Below are positions 26,906 through 36,911 of a stretch of 55,508 nt of DNA, piece by piece. Under the pieces are notes generated by a model. That model worked only from the letters and a program-made list of their open reading frames with translations, ran no database searches and was not told the DNA's origin. Made by a program: the position numbers and the translations under genes. The stretch comes from Saccharothrix sp. (lineage in GTDB: Bacteria > Actinomycetota > Actinomycetes > Mycobacteriales > Pseudonocardiaceae): NCBI RefSeq assembly GCF_031180885.1, contig NZ_JAPSLK010000055.1:1-55508 (forward strand). The letters run 5' to 3'. Every line of letters starts with the position of its first letter. The first letter of the stretch is position 1.

Positions 26906-28190
26906 CGCACAGGATCGCTACGGGTCGTCAGAAGACAACCCGCGCGCGTACGCGCAGCTGGAGCACGAGCTGCCGGTGATCGAGCGGCTCGACTTCCCCG
27001 GCTACTTCCTGATCGTGCACGACATCGTGGAGTTCTGCCGCCGCAACGACATCCTCTGCCGGGGCCGCGGATCGGCCGCCAACTCCGCGGTCTGCTACGC
27101 GCTCGGCGTGACCAACGTGGACCCGCTGCGCTGGGACCTCCTGTTCGAACCCTCATCGCCGAACACGACGGCACCCGCGTCGACCTGGCCCACCTCGACC
27201 TCGCCGACCCCGAGGTCTACGACATGCTGTGCGCCGACACCGTCGGGGTCCTCAAGGTCGAGTCCCGCGCCCAGATGTCCACCCTGCCCTGCCTCAAACC
27301 CCGCAACTTCTGGGACCTCGCGGTCGAAGTCGCGCTGATCCGGCCTGGCCCATCCAGGGCGGCTCCGTGCACCCCTACATCCGCCGCCGGCAGGGCGAAC
27401 CCTGGCAGCACGACCACCCGCTCCTCGCCCGTGCCCTGGACAAGACCCTCGGCGTGCCGCTGTTCCAGGAACAGGTCATGCAGATCGCCGTCGACGCCGC
27501 CGGATTCACCCCGGGCGAAGCCGACGAACTGCGCTGCACGATGGGCTCCAAACGCGCCCTGTCCAAAATGGACCGACTGCGTGACCGGTTCTACCGGAGA
27601 GCCGCTGCGAACGGCATCCACGGCGATTTCGCGAACAAGATCTTCCTCCAGGTCCAGTCCTTCAGCGGCTATGGTGTCCCCCAGAGCCACGCACTCGCGT
27701 TTGCGCACCTGGTGTTCGTGAGCGCGTGGCTCAAGCGCCACCACCCCGCCGCGTTCTGCGCCGCCCTGCTCCGCACCCAGCCGATGGCGTTCTACACGCC
27801 CCAGTCCCTGGTCGCCGACGCCCGCCGCCACGGCGTGAACATCCGCCGCGCCCAGGTCGGCACGAGCCTCGCCCACGCCGGCCTCGAACCCGACCCCACC
27901 AGCACCGGCGGCCACGCCATCCGCCTCGGCCTCGCCGGCATCCGCACCCTCGGCGACGACCTCGCCACCCGCATCGCCGACCACCGCCGCCGGTACGGCC
28001 CCCTACGAAAGCCTCGACGACCTGGCCCGCCGCACCAACCTCACCACACTCCAACTCGAAGCACTGGCCACCGCGGGCGCGCTCGCCGAACTCGAAGCCG
28101 ACCGCCGCGCCGCGCTGTGGAAAGCCGGCGCTGCCGCCCGCGAACATCCCGCCACCCTGCCCGGCACTGCCGGCATTACCGCCAAAGGGC
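26906..28190 (+). pseudogene. dnaE2: Error-prone DNA polymerase III alpha (DnaE2) pseudogene
   Basis: Pieces in successive frames match DnaE2. They are DRYGSSEDNPRAYAQLEHELPVIERLDFPGYFLIVHDIVEFC and CRGRGSAANSAVCYALG (to ~27150), then EHDGTRVDLAHLDLADPEVYDML, VEVALIRPGPIQGG and HPYIRRRQGEPW, then PLFQEQVMQIAVDAAGF, GSKRALSKMDRLRDRF and FSGYGVPQSHALAFAHLVFVSAWLK. The PHP domain, ~250-300 residues of the palm including catalytic Asp motifs, and the C-terminal OB fold are missing. Frame changes lie near 27150, 27340 and 28000. No imuA/imuB partner is visible. Confidence 0.85.
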
Positions 28191-28264
28191 AAGGTTACCG
28201 CGGGTGTTCAGGGTGTCGTACCTCCACTTGACGACCGCGGCACCTCGACCCTGAGCAGGACCGT

Positions 28265-31051
28265 TCAGCGCCGGCGTCGTGCGGTGTGCGCCACGACCGC
28301 CGCACGTGAGGTCACGTCGAGCTTGGTGAAGATGTTGCGCACGTGCGCGTCCACCGTCCGCACGCTGAGCACCAGCCGGTGGGCGATCTGGGTGTTGGTC
28401 AACCCCTCGGCGATCAACGCCGCGACCTGCCCTTCCCGTGTCGTCAGCCGCGGCGACGGGTCGCCCCGCGGTGTCCGGGTCGGGAAGCGGCAGCCGAGCC
28501 TGCGCAACGCCTTGGTCGCCTCGTCGTGCAGGCGGTGCGCGCCTCCCGCGCCGAACAGGTGACGAGCGTGCTTCAACTCGGCGATGGCGGCGGCGCGCGC
28601 TCCGGCGGCGGCGTGCGCCGATCCGGCCAACAGCCGGGCCCGCCCGAGGTCGAGCGTGTCGTCCGCCTCCGCGAAGACGACTGCGGCCGCGTGCGCCTCG
28701 TCCACCGCCTGCCGGGCGCGACCGTCGGCGAGCATCAGGTGCCCCCTGGCCAGGCGGACCAGAGCCGACCGGCACGGCAGCGCCGACTCCAGCCGATCGG
28801 CCGCCTCGGCCATCCGGTCGAGCCACGCGTGCGCGGCGTCGAGGTTGCCGGCGGCCGCCTCGGCGTAGACGAAGAACTGGTACCAGTTCGGCCGGTGGCC
28901 CGGGTCGATGGCCGCCAGTTCGACGCCGCCGACGGCGTCGACCACCCGGGTCAGGCACACGGCCGGATCGGCCCCGCCGTGCAGGAGCGCCTCACCGTGG
29001 ATCACCGCGGCCGTGGCCGACCACCAGTCGCGGTCGGCGCCCGCGGCGGCCACGGCCCGTCCGCCCGCGTACGCGGCCAGGTCGAGGTCGCCTTGACGGC
29101 ACGCGACCAGGGCTTGCAGCGCATAGGTCATGGTGCGCAGTTCGTCGCTGCCGGTGAGTTCGGCGGTCGTGACCGCGTCGTCGGCCCATCGGGCGGCGGT
29201 GTCCAGCTCGCCGAGCCACTGGTGGTCGCACGCCAATCCGGCGAGCAGGCACGGGAGCAGGTGCTCCTGACCGGTGCCGCGGGCCAGCCGCAGACCGCGT
29301 TCGAAGTGGTCGCGCGCGGTGTGGAACCGTTCGAGGAACATCTCGATCCACCCCAGGTGGACCATCGTCTCCAGGTTCGCGGCCAGGGTGTCGTCGGGTA
29401 GCGCGTCCACCAGGGCGGCCGCCGCGGCGGCGCCGACCGCGGCGGCTTTGACGGCGCCGGAGGTGAAGTCCGCCAACGACAGCAGCGCCGTCGCGTGGGC
29501 TTGCAACGACGGGTCGTCCACCCGGCGCGCGGTGCGGTGGGCGTTCTCGACCAGCTCGCGATCGGCGGAGAAGTCGCCGCTGAGGATGGCGACCATGCCC
29601 AGCTCCAACTCCAGACCGGCCGCGGTGACCGGGTCGTGCACGACGCGCAGCTCACGGCGCAGCAAGGCACGCGCGCGCGAGTGGTGCCCCAGGACGCGTT
29701 CGACCGCCGCGGCCAGGACCACCGCCTCGGGACGACGGTCGTGGCCCGGCGGCAGGCGGTGCAGCACCCCGTGGACCACCGCACGCGCGTCGTGCGGACG
29801 CCCGTCGGCGGTGGTGCAGCGGGCCAGCTCCAGCTCCAGGCCGTGGCGCCGGGCCGGGTCCGCGTGGTCGACGGGCAGCAGGCGGACGGCCTCGGTCAAC
29901 ATGCTCGCCGCGGTGCCCGGTGCGCGTGGGTGCAGCTCGGCGGCGGCCGCTTCGAGCAGCGCAACGGCGTCCAGGTCACCGACGACCGCGGATCTGGCGA
30001 CGTGCGGCGCGCAGACGGACAGCGCCTCGCCGCGGCGGCGCAGCACCAGGGCGGCACGGGCGTGCACGTCACGGCGCCGGCTTGCGCCCGTGCTGTCGTA
30101 GACCGCCTGCCTGACCAGGTCGTGCCGGTAGGCGAACCGGGACAGGCCGTGCGGCCGGACGAGGTCGCGCCGGTGGGCCTCGTCCAGCGCGCGCGTGACC
30201 TCCGCGCGGTCGACACCGGAGACCTCGGCGACCAGGTCCGCGTCGAACGGGTCACCGATCACCGCCGCCGTCCGCGCCACCTGCCGCGCGGACGGCGAAA
30301 GCCCGGCCAGTTCGGCCAGCAGCACCGCGTGCAGCCTGGTGCGGGCAGGGTGGTCGCCCGCCGCGAGGGCACGCAGGTAGAAGGGGTTGCCGCCGCTGGT
30401 CCGGTGCAGGTCCGCCGCGCGGGTGCGGGTCACGCCCGGTCCCAGCAGCTCCCGGCTCTGCTCCTCGGTGAGCGGCTTCAGCTCGACGTGGCGCACGACG
30501 GCCGGACCGGCGAGCACGGCCGCCGCGAGGCGCGGATCGACCTGCCGGGGCCGGTAGGCCACCACCAGCAGCACCCGTGCCCGCGGCGGTCGGCGGACCA
30601 GGTACGCCAGCAGCTCCACCAGCGCCGAGTCGGCCCGGTGCACGTCGTCCAGGGCGAGCACCAGGCCCCGCCGGCGGCCGAGCTGTTCCAGCAGCCCGCG
30701 CACGGCCCGGTGCACCAGGTGCCGCTCCGAGCGGTCGGCGCGGAACCGCGCGAGGGCGGGGAACACCTCCGCCAGCGCGGCGAGGTCGTCGGCCATCGCC
30801 GCACGCCACGGGCCGCCCTCGGCGACGTGGTCGTCCATGGCCTCGGCCAGCGCGCCGAACGGCGTGCCGTCGGTCGCCTGCCCGGCCAGCGCCACCGCGC
30901 CGCGCGCCGCGGCCTCCTCGACCGCCAACGCCAGCAGCGAGGACTTGCCCGTCCCGGGATCCCCCACCAACTCCAGCACCGTGCCCGTGGCGGCGTCTTC
31001 TTCCAGCGCAGCACGAATTTCGGCGATTTCCGCCCGCCGTCCGACCAACAC
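28265..31051 (-). CDS. Large LuxR-family regulator with N-terminal ATPase (LAL/AfsR-like)
   Basis: From GTG 31051 (GGGGGGA ~8 bases upstream) the protein has 928 residues. Walker A GDPGTGKSS is near residue 32 and Walker B LVLALDDVH near 130, in a STAND-like AAA module. A TPR-like helical middle (residues ~330-850) and a C-terminal LuxR HTH (LTTREGQVAALIAEGLTNTQIAHRLVLSVRTVDAHV) follow. Extending the frame upstream would only run antisense to the next operon. It is divergent (160 bases) from the three-gene operon 31211-34667 and is the obvious candidate activator. The inducing ligand is unknown. Confidence 0.88.
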   Translation of the reverse strand: MLVGRRAEIAEIRAALEEDAATGTVLELVGDPGTGKSSLLALAVEEAAARGAVALAGQATDGTPFGALAEAMDDHVAEGGPWRAAMADDLAALAEVFPALARFRADRSERHLVHRAVRGLLEQLGRRRGLVLALDDVHRADSALVELLAYLVRRPPRARVLLVVAYRPRQVDPRLAAAVLAGPAVVRHVELKPLTEEQSRELLGPGVTRTRAADLHRTSGGNPFYLRALAAGDHPARTRLHAVLLAELAGLSPSARQVARTAAVIGDPFDADLVAEVSGVDRAEVTRALDEAHRRDLVRPHGLSRFAYRHDLVRQAVYDSTGASRRRDVHARAALVLRRRGEALSVCAPHVARSAVVGDLDAVALLEAAAAELHPRAPGTAASMLTEAVRLLPVDHADPARRHGLELELARCTTADGRPHDARAVVHGVLHRLPPGHDRRPEAVVLAAAVERVLGHHSRARALLRRELRVVHDPVTAAGLELELGMVAILSGDFSADRELVENAHRTARRVDDPSLQAHATALLSLADFTSGAVKAAAVGAAAAAALVDALPDDTLAANLETMVHLGWIEMFLERFHTARDHFERGLRLARGTGQEHLLPCLLAGLACDHQWLGELDTAARWADDAVTTAELTGSDELRTMTYALQALVACRQGDLDLAAYAGGRAVAAAGADRDWWSATAAVIHGEALLHGGADPAVCLTRVVDAVGGVELAAIDPGHRPNWYQFFVYAEAAAGNLDAAHAWLDRMAEAADRLESALPCRSALVRLARGHLMLADGRARQAVDEAHAAAVVFAEADDTLDLGRARLLAGSAHAAAGARAAAIAELKHARHLFGAGGAHRLHDEATKALRRLGCRFPTRTPRGDPSPRLTTREGQVAALIAEGLTNTQIAHRLVLSVRTVDAHVRNIFTKLDVTSRAAVVAHTARRRR

Positions 31052-31210
31052 CCCGGATCCCCCCTTGCTCCCAGCGCACAAGACCGTGGCACGTCTGCGT
31101 GGATACGTCGGGGATGTAGGCGGTTTCACCGATGAGACCGGCGATCCGCCCGGCTTGACTCGGATCGGCCGATGACGGCCACCCGATCGTCGGGAATGCG
31201 AGGAGAACTC

Positions 31211-32800
31211 ATGACAACCACCTTTTCCGTGCGGTGGCGGACATTCCGCCGACGTGCGGTGGTGATGGCCTTGGCGATGGCGGTTTCGGTCGTCGTCCCG
31301 GCCACCGAAGCCGCGCACGCCGCACCACCGTCGCACCGCGCGACGCTGAAGCTGCCCACGCCCACAGACCCCGTGTCCGGTCCCGTCGACACGGCCCCAC
31401 CGCCCGAGGTCGTCGGCTCCGCGGTGCTGAACCCGCCCTTCACCGGCCTGGACGAGACCGTCGACAACACCGCGGTCTCCGACACCGTCGTCGCGGCGGG
31501 CGCGACCAAGGTCCTGCAGGCGGTCAACCGGAGCCTGCGGATGACCGACACCACCGGCGGCAACGCGCAGGTGATGAGCCTGGAGCAGTTCTTCGGAGCC
31601 GCCGGGCAGGGCCTGATGTTCGACCCCAAGGTGCACTTCGACCGCAACGCGGTCAACCAGCGCTTCTACGCGATCGCGCTGCAGGAGGCCAACACCGACA
31701 ACGGGAACCCGGCCGACGACTTCTCGGCGATCCACCTCGCCGTGTCGCGGTCGGCCGCGCCGTCGGGCCTGGACCCCGCGAACTGGTGCCGCTACGAGCT
31801 GGACGGGCTGCTCACCAGCCCGGCGACCGGCAACCAGGTCAGCACCGCCGACTTCCCCGGGCTCGGCGTCGGCGCGGACGGCATCGTGATCACCACCAAC
31901 CAGCACACCGGCGACTTCGCCGTCGCCGCCGTGCGGGCCCTGGACAAGGCGCTGTACTCGAACAACGCGGCGTCCTGCCCGCTCGCGCCCTACTGGGAAC
32001 TGGAGGCGTCGGGCGTCTTCAACGACTTCTCCGCGCACACCCTGCAACCCGCGCAGCACTACACGAACCCGACGTCGTTCCCCGGCCGGGCCAACCCGGT
32101 CTACCTGGTGAGCACCCGGCACGCCGAGGTGTCGAACGCGTACCGGGTCTGGCGCGTCGCCAACATCGCCCCGTTCGACCCGGTCACGCCCCCGGTGCTG
32201 GAGAGCACGACCGTGTCCTGGTCGACGTACAGCCCGCCACCCGCCGCGCCCGGCGGAGCGGGTGGCGCGAAGGTGGACACCGGTGACTCCAGGACCCTCC
32301 AGGTGGCCGGTGTCGGCGACGCGATCACCGCCGCGCACGCGATCGCCTGCCAGTTCACCGCGGGCACCGCGCTGGAGTCCTGCGTGCGGGTGGTCCGGCT
32401 GGTCATGGGCCAGAGCGGCGGCGTGATGACCGCGACGAAGTCGGAGCTGCAAGGGCTCGGTGGCGGTGACAACGCGTTCTACCACCACCCCGGCGTCGCG
32501 GTGGACACCAGTCATCACACCGCCGTGGTGTTCCTCGCCAACCTGCCCGGCAACGCGCACCGGGTCAGTTCCCGGGTCGCGGTGAAGGCACTGGGAGCGG
32601 GGTTCGGCGCGTCCGTCGCGTTGACCGACGGGACGTGCGCCCGTGCGCCGTTCCTGCCCGGCCTCGCCGTGCGGACGGGCGACTACACGGGGGCGCAGAC
32701 CTCGGTCGACGGCTCCGCGTTCTGGGTGACCGCCGAGCACGCCGACCTCGTCGGCGGTGTCTGCCGCTGGAAGTCCCGCATCGCCCGGGTGACGCCGTAG
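31211..32800 (+). CDS. Secreted protein of unknown function, 529 residues
   Basis: ATG 31211 follows GAGGAGAACTC, a strong ribosome-binding site, whereas the start at 31172 lacks one. A basic N-terminus and signal helix (VVMALAMAVSVVVPATEAAHA) precede a mature chain with repeated short strands (VLNPPFTGLDETVDN, FYAIALQEANTDNG, AVDTSHHTAVVFLANLPG, AFWVTAEHADLVGG) that could form a beta-propeller. No catalytic motif was recognised. It opens a three-gene operon and the next gene starts 28 bases downstream. Confidence 0.75.
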   Translation: MTTTFSVRWRTFRRRAVVMALAMAVSVVVPATEAAHAAPPSHRATLKLPTPTDPVSGPVDTAPPPEVVGSAVLNPPFTGLDETVDNTAVSDTVVAAGATKVLQAVNRSLRMTDTTGGNAQVMSLEQFFGAAGQGLMFDPKVHFDRNAVNQRFYAIALQEANTDNGNPADDFSAIHLAVSRSAAPSGLDPANWCRYELDGLLTSPATGNQVSTADFPGLGVGADGIVITTNQHTGDFAVAAVRALDKALYSNNAASCPLAPYWELEASGVFNDFSAHTLQPAQHYTNPTSFPGRANPVYLVSTRHAEVSNAYRVWRVANIAPFDPVTPPVLESTTVSWSTYSPPPAAPGGAGGAKVDTGDSRTLQVAGVGDAITAAHAIACQFTAGTALESCVRVVRLVMGQSGGVMTATKSELQGLGGGDNAFYHHPGVAVDTSHHTAVVFLANLPGNAHRVSSRVAVKALGAGFGASVALTDGTCARAPFLPGLAVRTGDYTGAQTSVDGSAFWVTAEHADLVGGVCRWKSRIARVTP

Positions 32801-32828
32801 TCCACATCGGACGGAGAGGAAGAAGACG

Positions 32829-34040
32829 ATGACCGAGCCGATCGACCAGGTCGCGCAGCAGATGCTGGACCTGACCAGGGTGGTCAGCAACGCCCCCGGC
32901 GTCGGGCCGGGCGAACCGCTGCGCGTCGACGTCATCCCGGGTGTCCCGGTGTTCGGCGTCGCGGAGATGTTGCTGAACTCCCTCGGGGTGCTCCGCCTGG
33001 AGGTCCACTACCAGGTGTTCCGCGACGACAAGGAGATCAAGGAGGGCTTCGTCAAGACACCGGTCGCGGCCCCCGGTTCGGCCGAGCTGCTGTCGTCGGC
33101 GTTCACGTTCACGCCCCGCCTGCGGTTCGTGTCCCACCCACAACCCCAGCCCGTCCTGCCGTCGGCGGCGAAGCACAAGCTCAAGGTCACGTTGACGATC
33201 CACTTCGGCGACGCCTCGCTCAGCCGGGCGATCGACATCCCGTTCGCGGTGCCCACGATCGACATCCCGCTCGTGCCCGCGGTGTGCGTCTGCTCGAAGT
33301 TCAAGGAGCTGTCCACGGTGGTGCCCGCGGACGGCGAGGACGGGGACGAGCCGCAGTTCCTGGTCCTCGTCGCGCCCGGCGGCCCGAGCACCGTCGGCGA
33401 GATCGTCACCGCGTACAACCGGCTGATCTCGACGCTGATGACCTTGCAGGGCGTGCTCGACGTGGCCTCCATCGCGCTGGCGCCGCTCAAGCTGCTGGTG
33501 CAGACGCTGACCTCGCTGCCCAAGCCGTTCCTGAGCACGGACGCGTGGGTCCTCGACTTCGACGACTTCGGGGACTTCGACGACGAGATGAGCTCGTTCC
33601 TGGTCGTCGCGCCGACCGGCACCGCGCTGCAGTTCTCCGACGAGGCCAACCCGGCGTCGTGGGATGTCAGCTCCGACGTGGGGATCAAGACCTACACGCC
33701 CATCGACCTGCTCCAGCTCGTCGGCCTCGCCGCCGACTCGCCGGCCGTCCTGGCGATCAAGGACTACGAGCGGGAGAAGCTCGGGGTGTCCGCCGAGGCG
33801 GTCCAACTCGTGAAGGACGCCCTCGGCGCCGTGGACGGGATCACCGGGGATTCGTTGGAGGGCCTGCAACTCGGTCTCGCCGTGCTGTACGTCGGGAACC
33901 TGGCCGCCAATCCGGACGAGAACCCGGACTACGACCGCATCGAGCCGTTCCTGTTCTACGAGACGCCCGGTGACACGGACGAGGAAGTGCAGAACGACGT
34001 CGCGTCGGCCCGTTGGCTGCCCGCCCCGTCCGGAATCTGA
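32829..34040 (+). CDS. Hypothetical protein, 403 residues
   Basis: ATG 32829 is preceded by GGAGAGGAAGAAG. There is no signal peptide. The first half is beta-rich with hydrophobic strands (RVDVIPGVPVFGVAEML, RLEVHYQVFRDDKEI, LRFVSHPQPQPVL), and a CVCSKF cysteine pair near residue 155 opens a middle region. The last third is acidic (DFDDFGDFDDEMSSF) and helical. I do not recognise a family. It sits between a secreted protein and a Cys-containing 205-residue protein. Confidence 0.7.
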   Translation: MTEPIDQVAQQMLDLTRVVSNAPGVGPGEPLRVDVIPGVPVFGVAEMLLNSLGVLRLEVHYQVFRDDKEIKEGFVKTPVAAPGSAELLSSAFTFTPRLRFVSHPQPQPVLPSAAKHKLKVTLTIHFGDASLSRAIDIPFAVPTIDIPLVPAVCVCSKFKELSTVVPADGEDGDEPQFLVLVAPGGPSTVGEIVTAYNRLISTLMTLQGVLDVASIALAPLKLLVQTLTSLPKPFLSTDAWVLDFDDFGDFDDEMSSFLVVAPTGTALQFSDEANPASWDVSSDVGIKTYTPIDLLQLVGLAADSPAVLAIKDYEREKLGVSAEAVQLVKDALGAVDGITGDSLEGLQLGLAVLYVGNLAANPDENPDYDRIEPFLFYETPGDTDEEVQNDVASARWLPAPSGI

Positions 34041-34049
34041 GGAGGATCG

Positions 34050-34667
34050 ATGTGGACCCAGCTCAACGTGTGGATCATGCGGGGTGACAACGCCTGCCTG
34101 GTCGACGACAGCACGGACTGGAAGGTGTTCGCCGGCGACGCGCACGGCGACCCGTTCCAGTGGAAGGGCATCGCGTACACGCAGGGGTTGCGGCTGTTCC
34201 AGCCCGGGCACCGCGCCGTCGAGATCCCGCCGGGCGCGTACGTCGTGTGGGCGGAGCGTGGCGACGGGGCCGTCCGCACCCACAAGGCGGTCGTGCACGT
34301 GGGCTTCGAGCCGCACGTGGGCGTCCGGCTGCTGCCCGATCTCCCGCGCGACCGCCCCGACCCGCACGAGTGCGCGGTCGCCATCACGTCGGTGGTGGGC
34401 GTCGGCTCGCCGACCCCGTCCGCGGTCCGGGTGACCGGCACGGCTGCCGGCTGCGCCGAGGTCGAGGTGACGGTCACCGGCAGCGGGTCGAAGTCCGCCC
34501 ACGTCGCGGTCGGGCCGAACGGCGACTGGGTGGCCCTGCTGGCCGAGGTGCCCGGCGTCACCTGCGGCAGGCCCGTCTCCGTGCGGGTGGCGTGCGCGAC
34601 CGACCCGCGGTGCCAGGACGCCGGGGAAATCCAGCGCCTGGAGTGCGTGCCGCACACCGGCGGCTGA
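34050..34667 (+). CDS. Hypothetical Cys-containing protein, 205 residues
   Basis: ATG 34050 follows GAGGAGG and lies 9 bases after the preceding stop, so the three genes 31211-34667 form one operon. The protein has Trp-rich strands (MWTQLNVWIMRG, DWKVFAG, FQWKGIAYTQGLRLFQPGH) and a C-terminal Ig- or carboxypeptidase-regulatory-like segment (SAVRVTGTAAGCAEVEVTVTG) with cysteines at the end (VTCGRPV, ACATDPRC, LEC). No signal peptide is evident. The function is unknown. Confidence 0.7.
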   Translation: MWTQLNVWIMRGDNACLVDDSTDWKVFAGDAHGDPFQWKGIAYTQGLRLFQPGHRAVEIPPGAYVVWAERGDGAVRTHKAVVHVGFEPHVGVRLLPDLPRDRPDPHECAVAITSVVGVGSPTPSAVRVTGTAAGCAEVEVTVTGSGSKSAHVAVGPNGDWVALLAEVPGVTCGRPVSVRVACATDPRCQDAGEIQRLECVPHTGG

Positions 34668-34674
34668 CCGCCGA

Positions 34675-34708
34675 GCCGGTCCGGTTGCCCCGGCGGGACC
34701 GGACCGGC
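34675..34708 (+). terminator. Hairpin terminator of the three-gene operon
   Basis: CCGGTCCGGT (34676-34685) and ACCGGACCGG (34698-34707) form a perfect 10-bp stem, extended by one G-C pair, with a 12-base loop, 8 bases after the stop. From here to 34959 I see no recognisable gene. Confidence 0.75.
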
Positions 34709-34959
34709 CGCGTTCCCCGGACCACAGCCCGTCACGTGGGAACCGGATGACTCATCGGCGTTGCCAGGGGGTCTACCGATATCCGCCCATCGGCAGTACA
34801 GGACGTTGCGCGGTGCCGTTTCGGTGGTGACGTGGATGTTGTTCGACCGGCGAGCGAGGTGAACGTGGGCATGCCGAGGGTGACCGCGCTGGTTTGACGC
34901 TGGAGCGCGGCGTCGATCTGGGTAAGAACCAGTCGTCGTGCATGCACGTCGGGTTGGGT

Positions 34960-35616
34960 TCAGTGCCCCACCCGGCCGGTGTCGTACGCCCACATCGCGA
35001 TCTCGACCCTGTTTCGGGCGCCGATTTTGGTCAGCAGGCTGGCGACGTGGGTCTTGGCGGTGGTCAAGCCGATGAACAGCTCGTCGGCGATCTCGGCGTT
35101 CGTGCGGCCACGGGCGACCAGCGTCAGCACCTCCTCCTCGCGTTCGGTGAGCGGCTCGATCGGGTGGGTCCGTCGGCTCGACGGTTCCCTGGCGGCGAGG
35201 GTGGCCAGCAGCCGCCGGGTGATGTTCGGCGCGATCAGTGCATCGCCGACGGCGGCGGCATGGACGGCCTGGACGAGCAGCTCCGGCCCGGCGTCCTTGA
35301 GCAGAAAGCCTCGGGCGCCGGCCCGGAGCGCGCCGTGGACGTACTCGTCGAGGTCGAATGTCGTGATCACCACCACCGCGATCGGGTCCGGGACGCCCCG
35401 CCCTGCGAGGAGCTGGGTCACCTCGATGCCGTCGAGCCCGGGCATCTGGATGTCGACCAGGCACACGTCGGGGCGGAGCCGATGCGCCAGCTCGACGGCG
35501 GCATGGCCGTCGGCGGCCTGGCCGACGACCTCGATGTCGGGCTGCGCGTCGAGGATCATCGACAGGCCGGTGCGCACCAGATCCTGGTCGTCGGCCACCA
35601 GCACGCGCACCGTCAT
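34960..35616 (-). CDS. NarL/LuxR-type response regulator
   Basis: The 218-residue protein starts at ATG 35616, overlapping the kinase stop (ATGA). The receiver domain has VLVADDQDLVRTG and phospho-acceptor Asp55 in LVDIQMPG. The LuxR HTH (LTEREEEVLTLVARGRTNAEIADELFIGLTTAKTHVASLLTKIG) is at the C-terminus. It is the partner of the upstream kinase; the targets are not visible. Confidence 0.92.
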   Translation of the reverse strand: MTVRVLVADDQDLVRTGLSMILDAQPDIEVVGQAADGHAAVELAHRLRPDVCLVDIQMPGLDGIEVTQLLAGRGVPDPIAVVVITTFDLDEYVHGALRAGARGFLLKDAGPELLVQAVHAAAVGDALIAPNITRRLLATLAAREPSSRRTHPIEPLTEREEEVLTLVARGRTNAEIADELFIGLTTAKTHVASLLTKIGARNRVEIAMWAYDTGRVGH

Positions 35617-36755
35617 CGGCGTACCTTCGTCGGCAGTTCGGCGTCGACCGTCCACCCGCCCCCGGGGGCCGGCCCGGCACGCAGCGTGCCGCCGAGCAAC
35701 TGCACACGCTCGGTCATCCCCAGCAGCCCGAAGCCCTGGTTCACCGACCGTGCCGGGTCGATCTGTCCGTCGTCGGTCACGCGTAGTCGCAGCCTTCCCG
35801 CGCCCTCAACGACCCGGATCTCCACACGCGAGGCGTTGCGGGCGTGCCGCAGGGCGTTGGTCAGCGACTCTTGCGCCAGCCGGTAGACCGTCGCGTCGAC
35901 CTGGAGCGGAAGTTGGTCCAGGTCATCCGGCAACTCCACGTCGACGACCGGGACAGGGTCGCGGCGGGCGAGGGACACCAGGTCGGCAACGCCGGGCTGG
36001 GGGGCGTACGCCGCCGGCGCTCCGTCGCGCAGCACCCGGACCATCGCCCGCATCTCCGCGAGCGTCCGCGACGCTTCCCCTTCGATGACCGCCAGCGTCT
36101 CGAGCGCCGCTTCAGGTCGCTGCCCGGCGATCGCCCGGCCCGCCTGCGCCTGCACAGCGATCGCCGAGACGTGGTGGGCGACCACGTCGTGCAGCTCGCG
36201 CGCGAGGCCGACCCGCTCCTGGCTGCGGATCTGGTCCAACGCCCGGCGCCAGCTCTCGGCGCGGTAGCGGAACGCCGCTCCGCCCGCCGCCGCCGCCGTC
36301 AAGATGGCGAACCCGCCGTAGAGCTCGGCAGGCCCGACGTGGTCGGGGACCATACCGATTCCCGCGGCGACCGCCACCACCGCCAGCCCGATCACGATCT
36401 CGTGCCCTGAGCCCCAGCGGACCAGCGCGTAGACGAGCACCAAGACGTAGATCATCGTGTCGAGGCCCACGCTCGGGGCCCCGCCCAGCAGGCTCGCCAG
36501 CCCCAACGCCATCGCGGTGCCGAAGGCCACCACCACACAGGCCAACGGGTGGCTACGCCGCCACAGCAGCACCGGCGCGAGTCCGACCGCCACGATCGTC
36601 GCGAACGGCCGCCAGGCGACGTCGTCCCGGAGGACTCCCTCGAGCAGCGCCGTCACCATCAACACCCCGACCAGCACCCAGTCGCGCGACACCCGTTCGG
36701 GAGCGTCCGTGGCGCGGGGCTCGGCCCACAGCGATCTCAGGGCGTTGGTGATCAC
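35613..36755 (-). CDS. Membrane sensor histidine kinase (HisKA_3 type)
   Basis: The 380-residue protein starts at GTG 36755. Residues ~25-165 contain about five membrane helices. The dimerisation motif RELHDVVAHHVSAIA carries phospho-His189, and the ATPase domain has N-box QESLTNALRHA and GFGLLGMTERV. It is the NarX/DesK-like class common in actinobacteria, in an operon with its regulator. The membrane protein at 36912 is divergent from it and could be a target. Confidence 0.92.
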   Translation of the reverse strand: MITNALRSLWAEPRATDAPERVSRDWVLVGVLMVTALLEGVLRDDVAWRPFATIVAVGLAPVLLWRRSHPLACVVVAFGTAMALGLASLLGGAPSVGLDTMIYVLVLVYALVRWGSGHEIVIGLAVVAVAAGIGMVPDHVGPAELYGGFAILTAAAAGGAAFRYRAESWRRALDQIRSQERVGLARELHDVVAHHVSAIAVQAQAGRAIAGQRPEAALETLAVIEGEASRTLAEMRAMVRVLRDGAPAAYAPQPGVADLVSLARRDPVPVVDVELPDDLDQLPLQVDATVYRLAQESLTNALRHARNASRVEIRVVEGAGRLRLRVTDDGQIDPARSVNQGFGLLGMTERVQLLGGTLRAGPAPGGGWTVDAELPTKVRR

Positions 36756-36911
36756 ACACCCAGTCTAGGAACCGCCGAGGCGGCGGGGACCGACCGAAAG
36801 AACGAGACGCGGCTCCTCCCACCGAACGAGGCGGGTCCGGCCTCGACACCGATGTGCCCGCCGCCGCGCCCGGCGATCGTGGACCTACCGATCATCACCA
36901 CAACGGAGCCC

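Noticed and set aside
28265..32935. A 1556-codon minus-strand open frame as one giant gene
   Set aside because: Only the part below 31051 has domain similarity; the upstream part is antisense to a secreted protein with its own signal peptide and ribosome-binding site.
34732..34947. Small minus-strand gene between the terminator and the response regulator
   Set aside because: No ribosome-binding site, no recognisable motif and Ser/Thr-rich composition unlike the neighbours.
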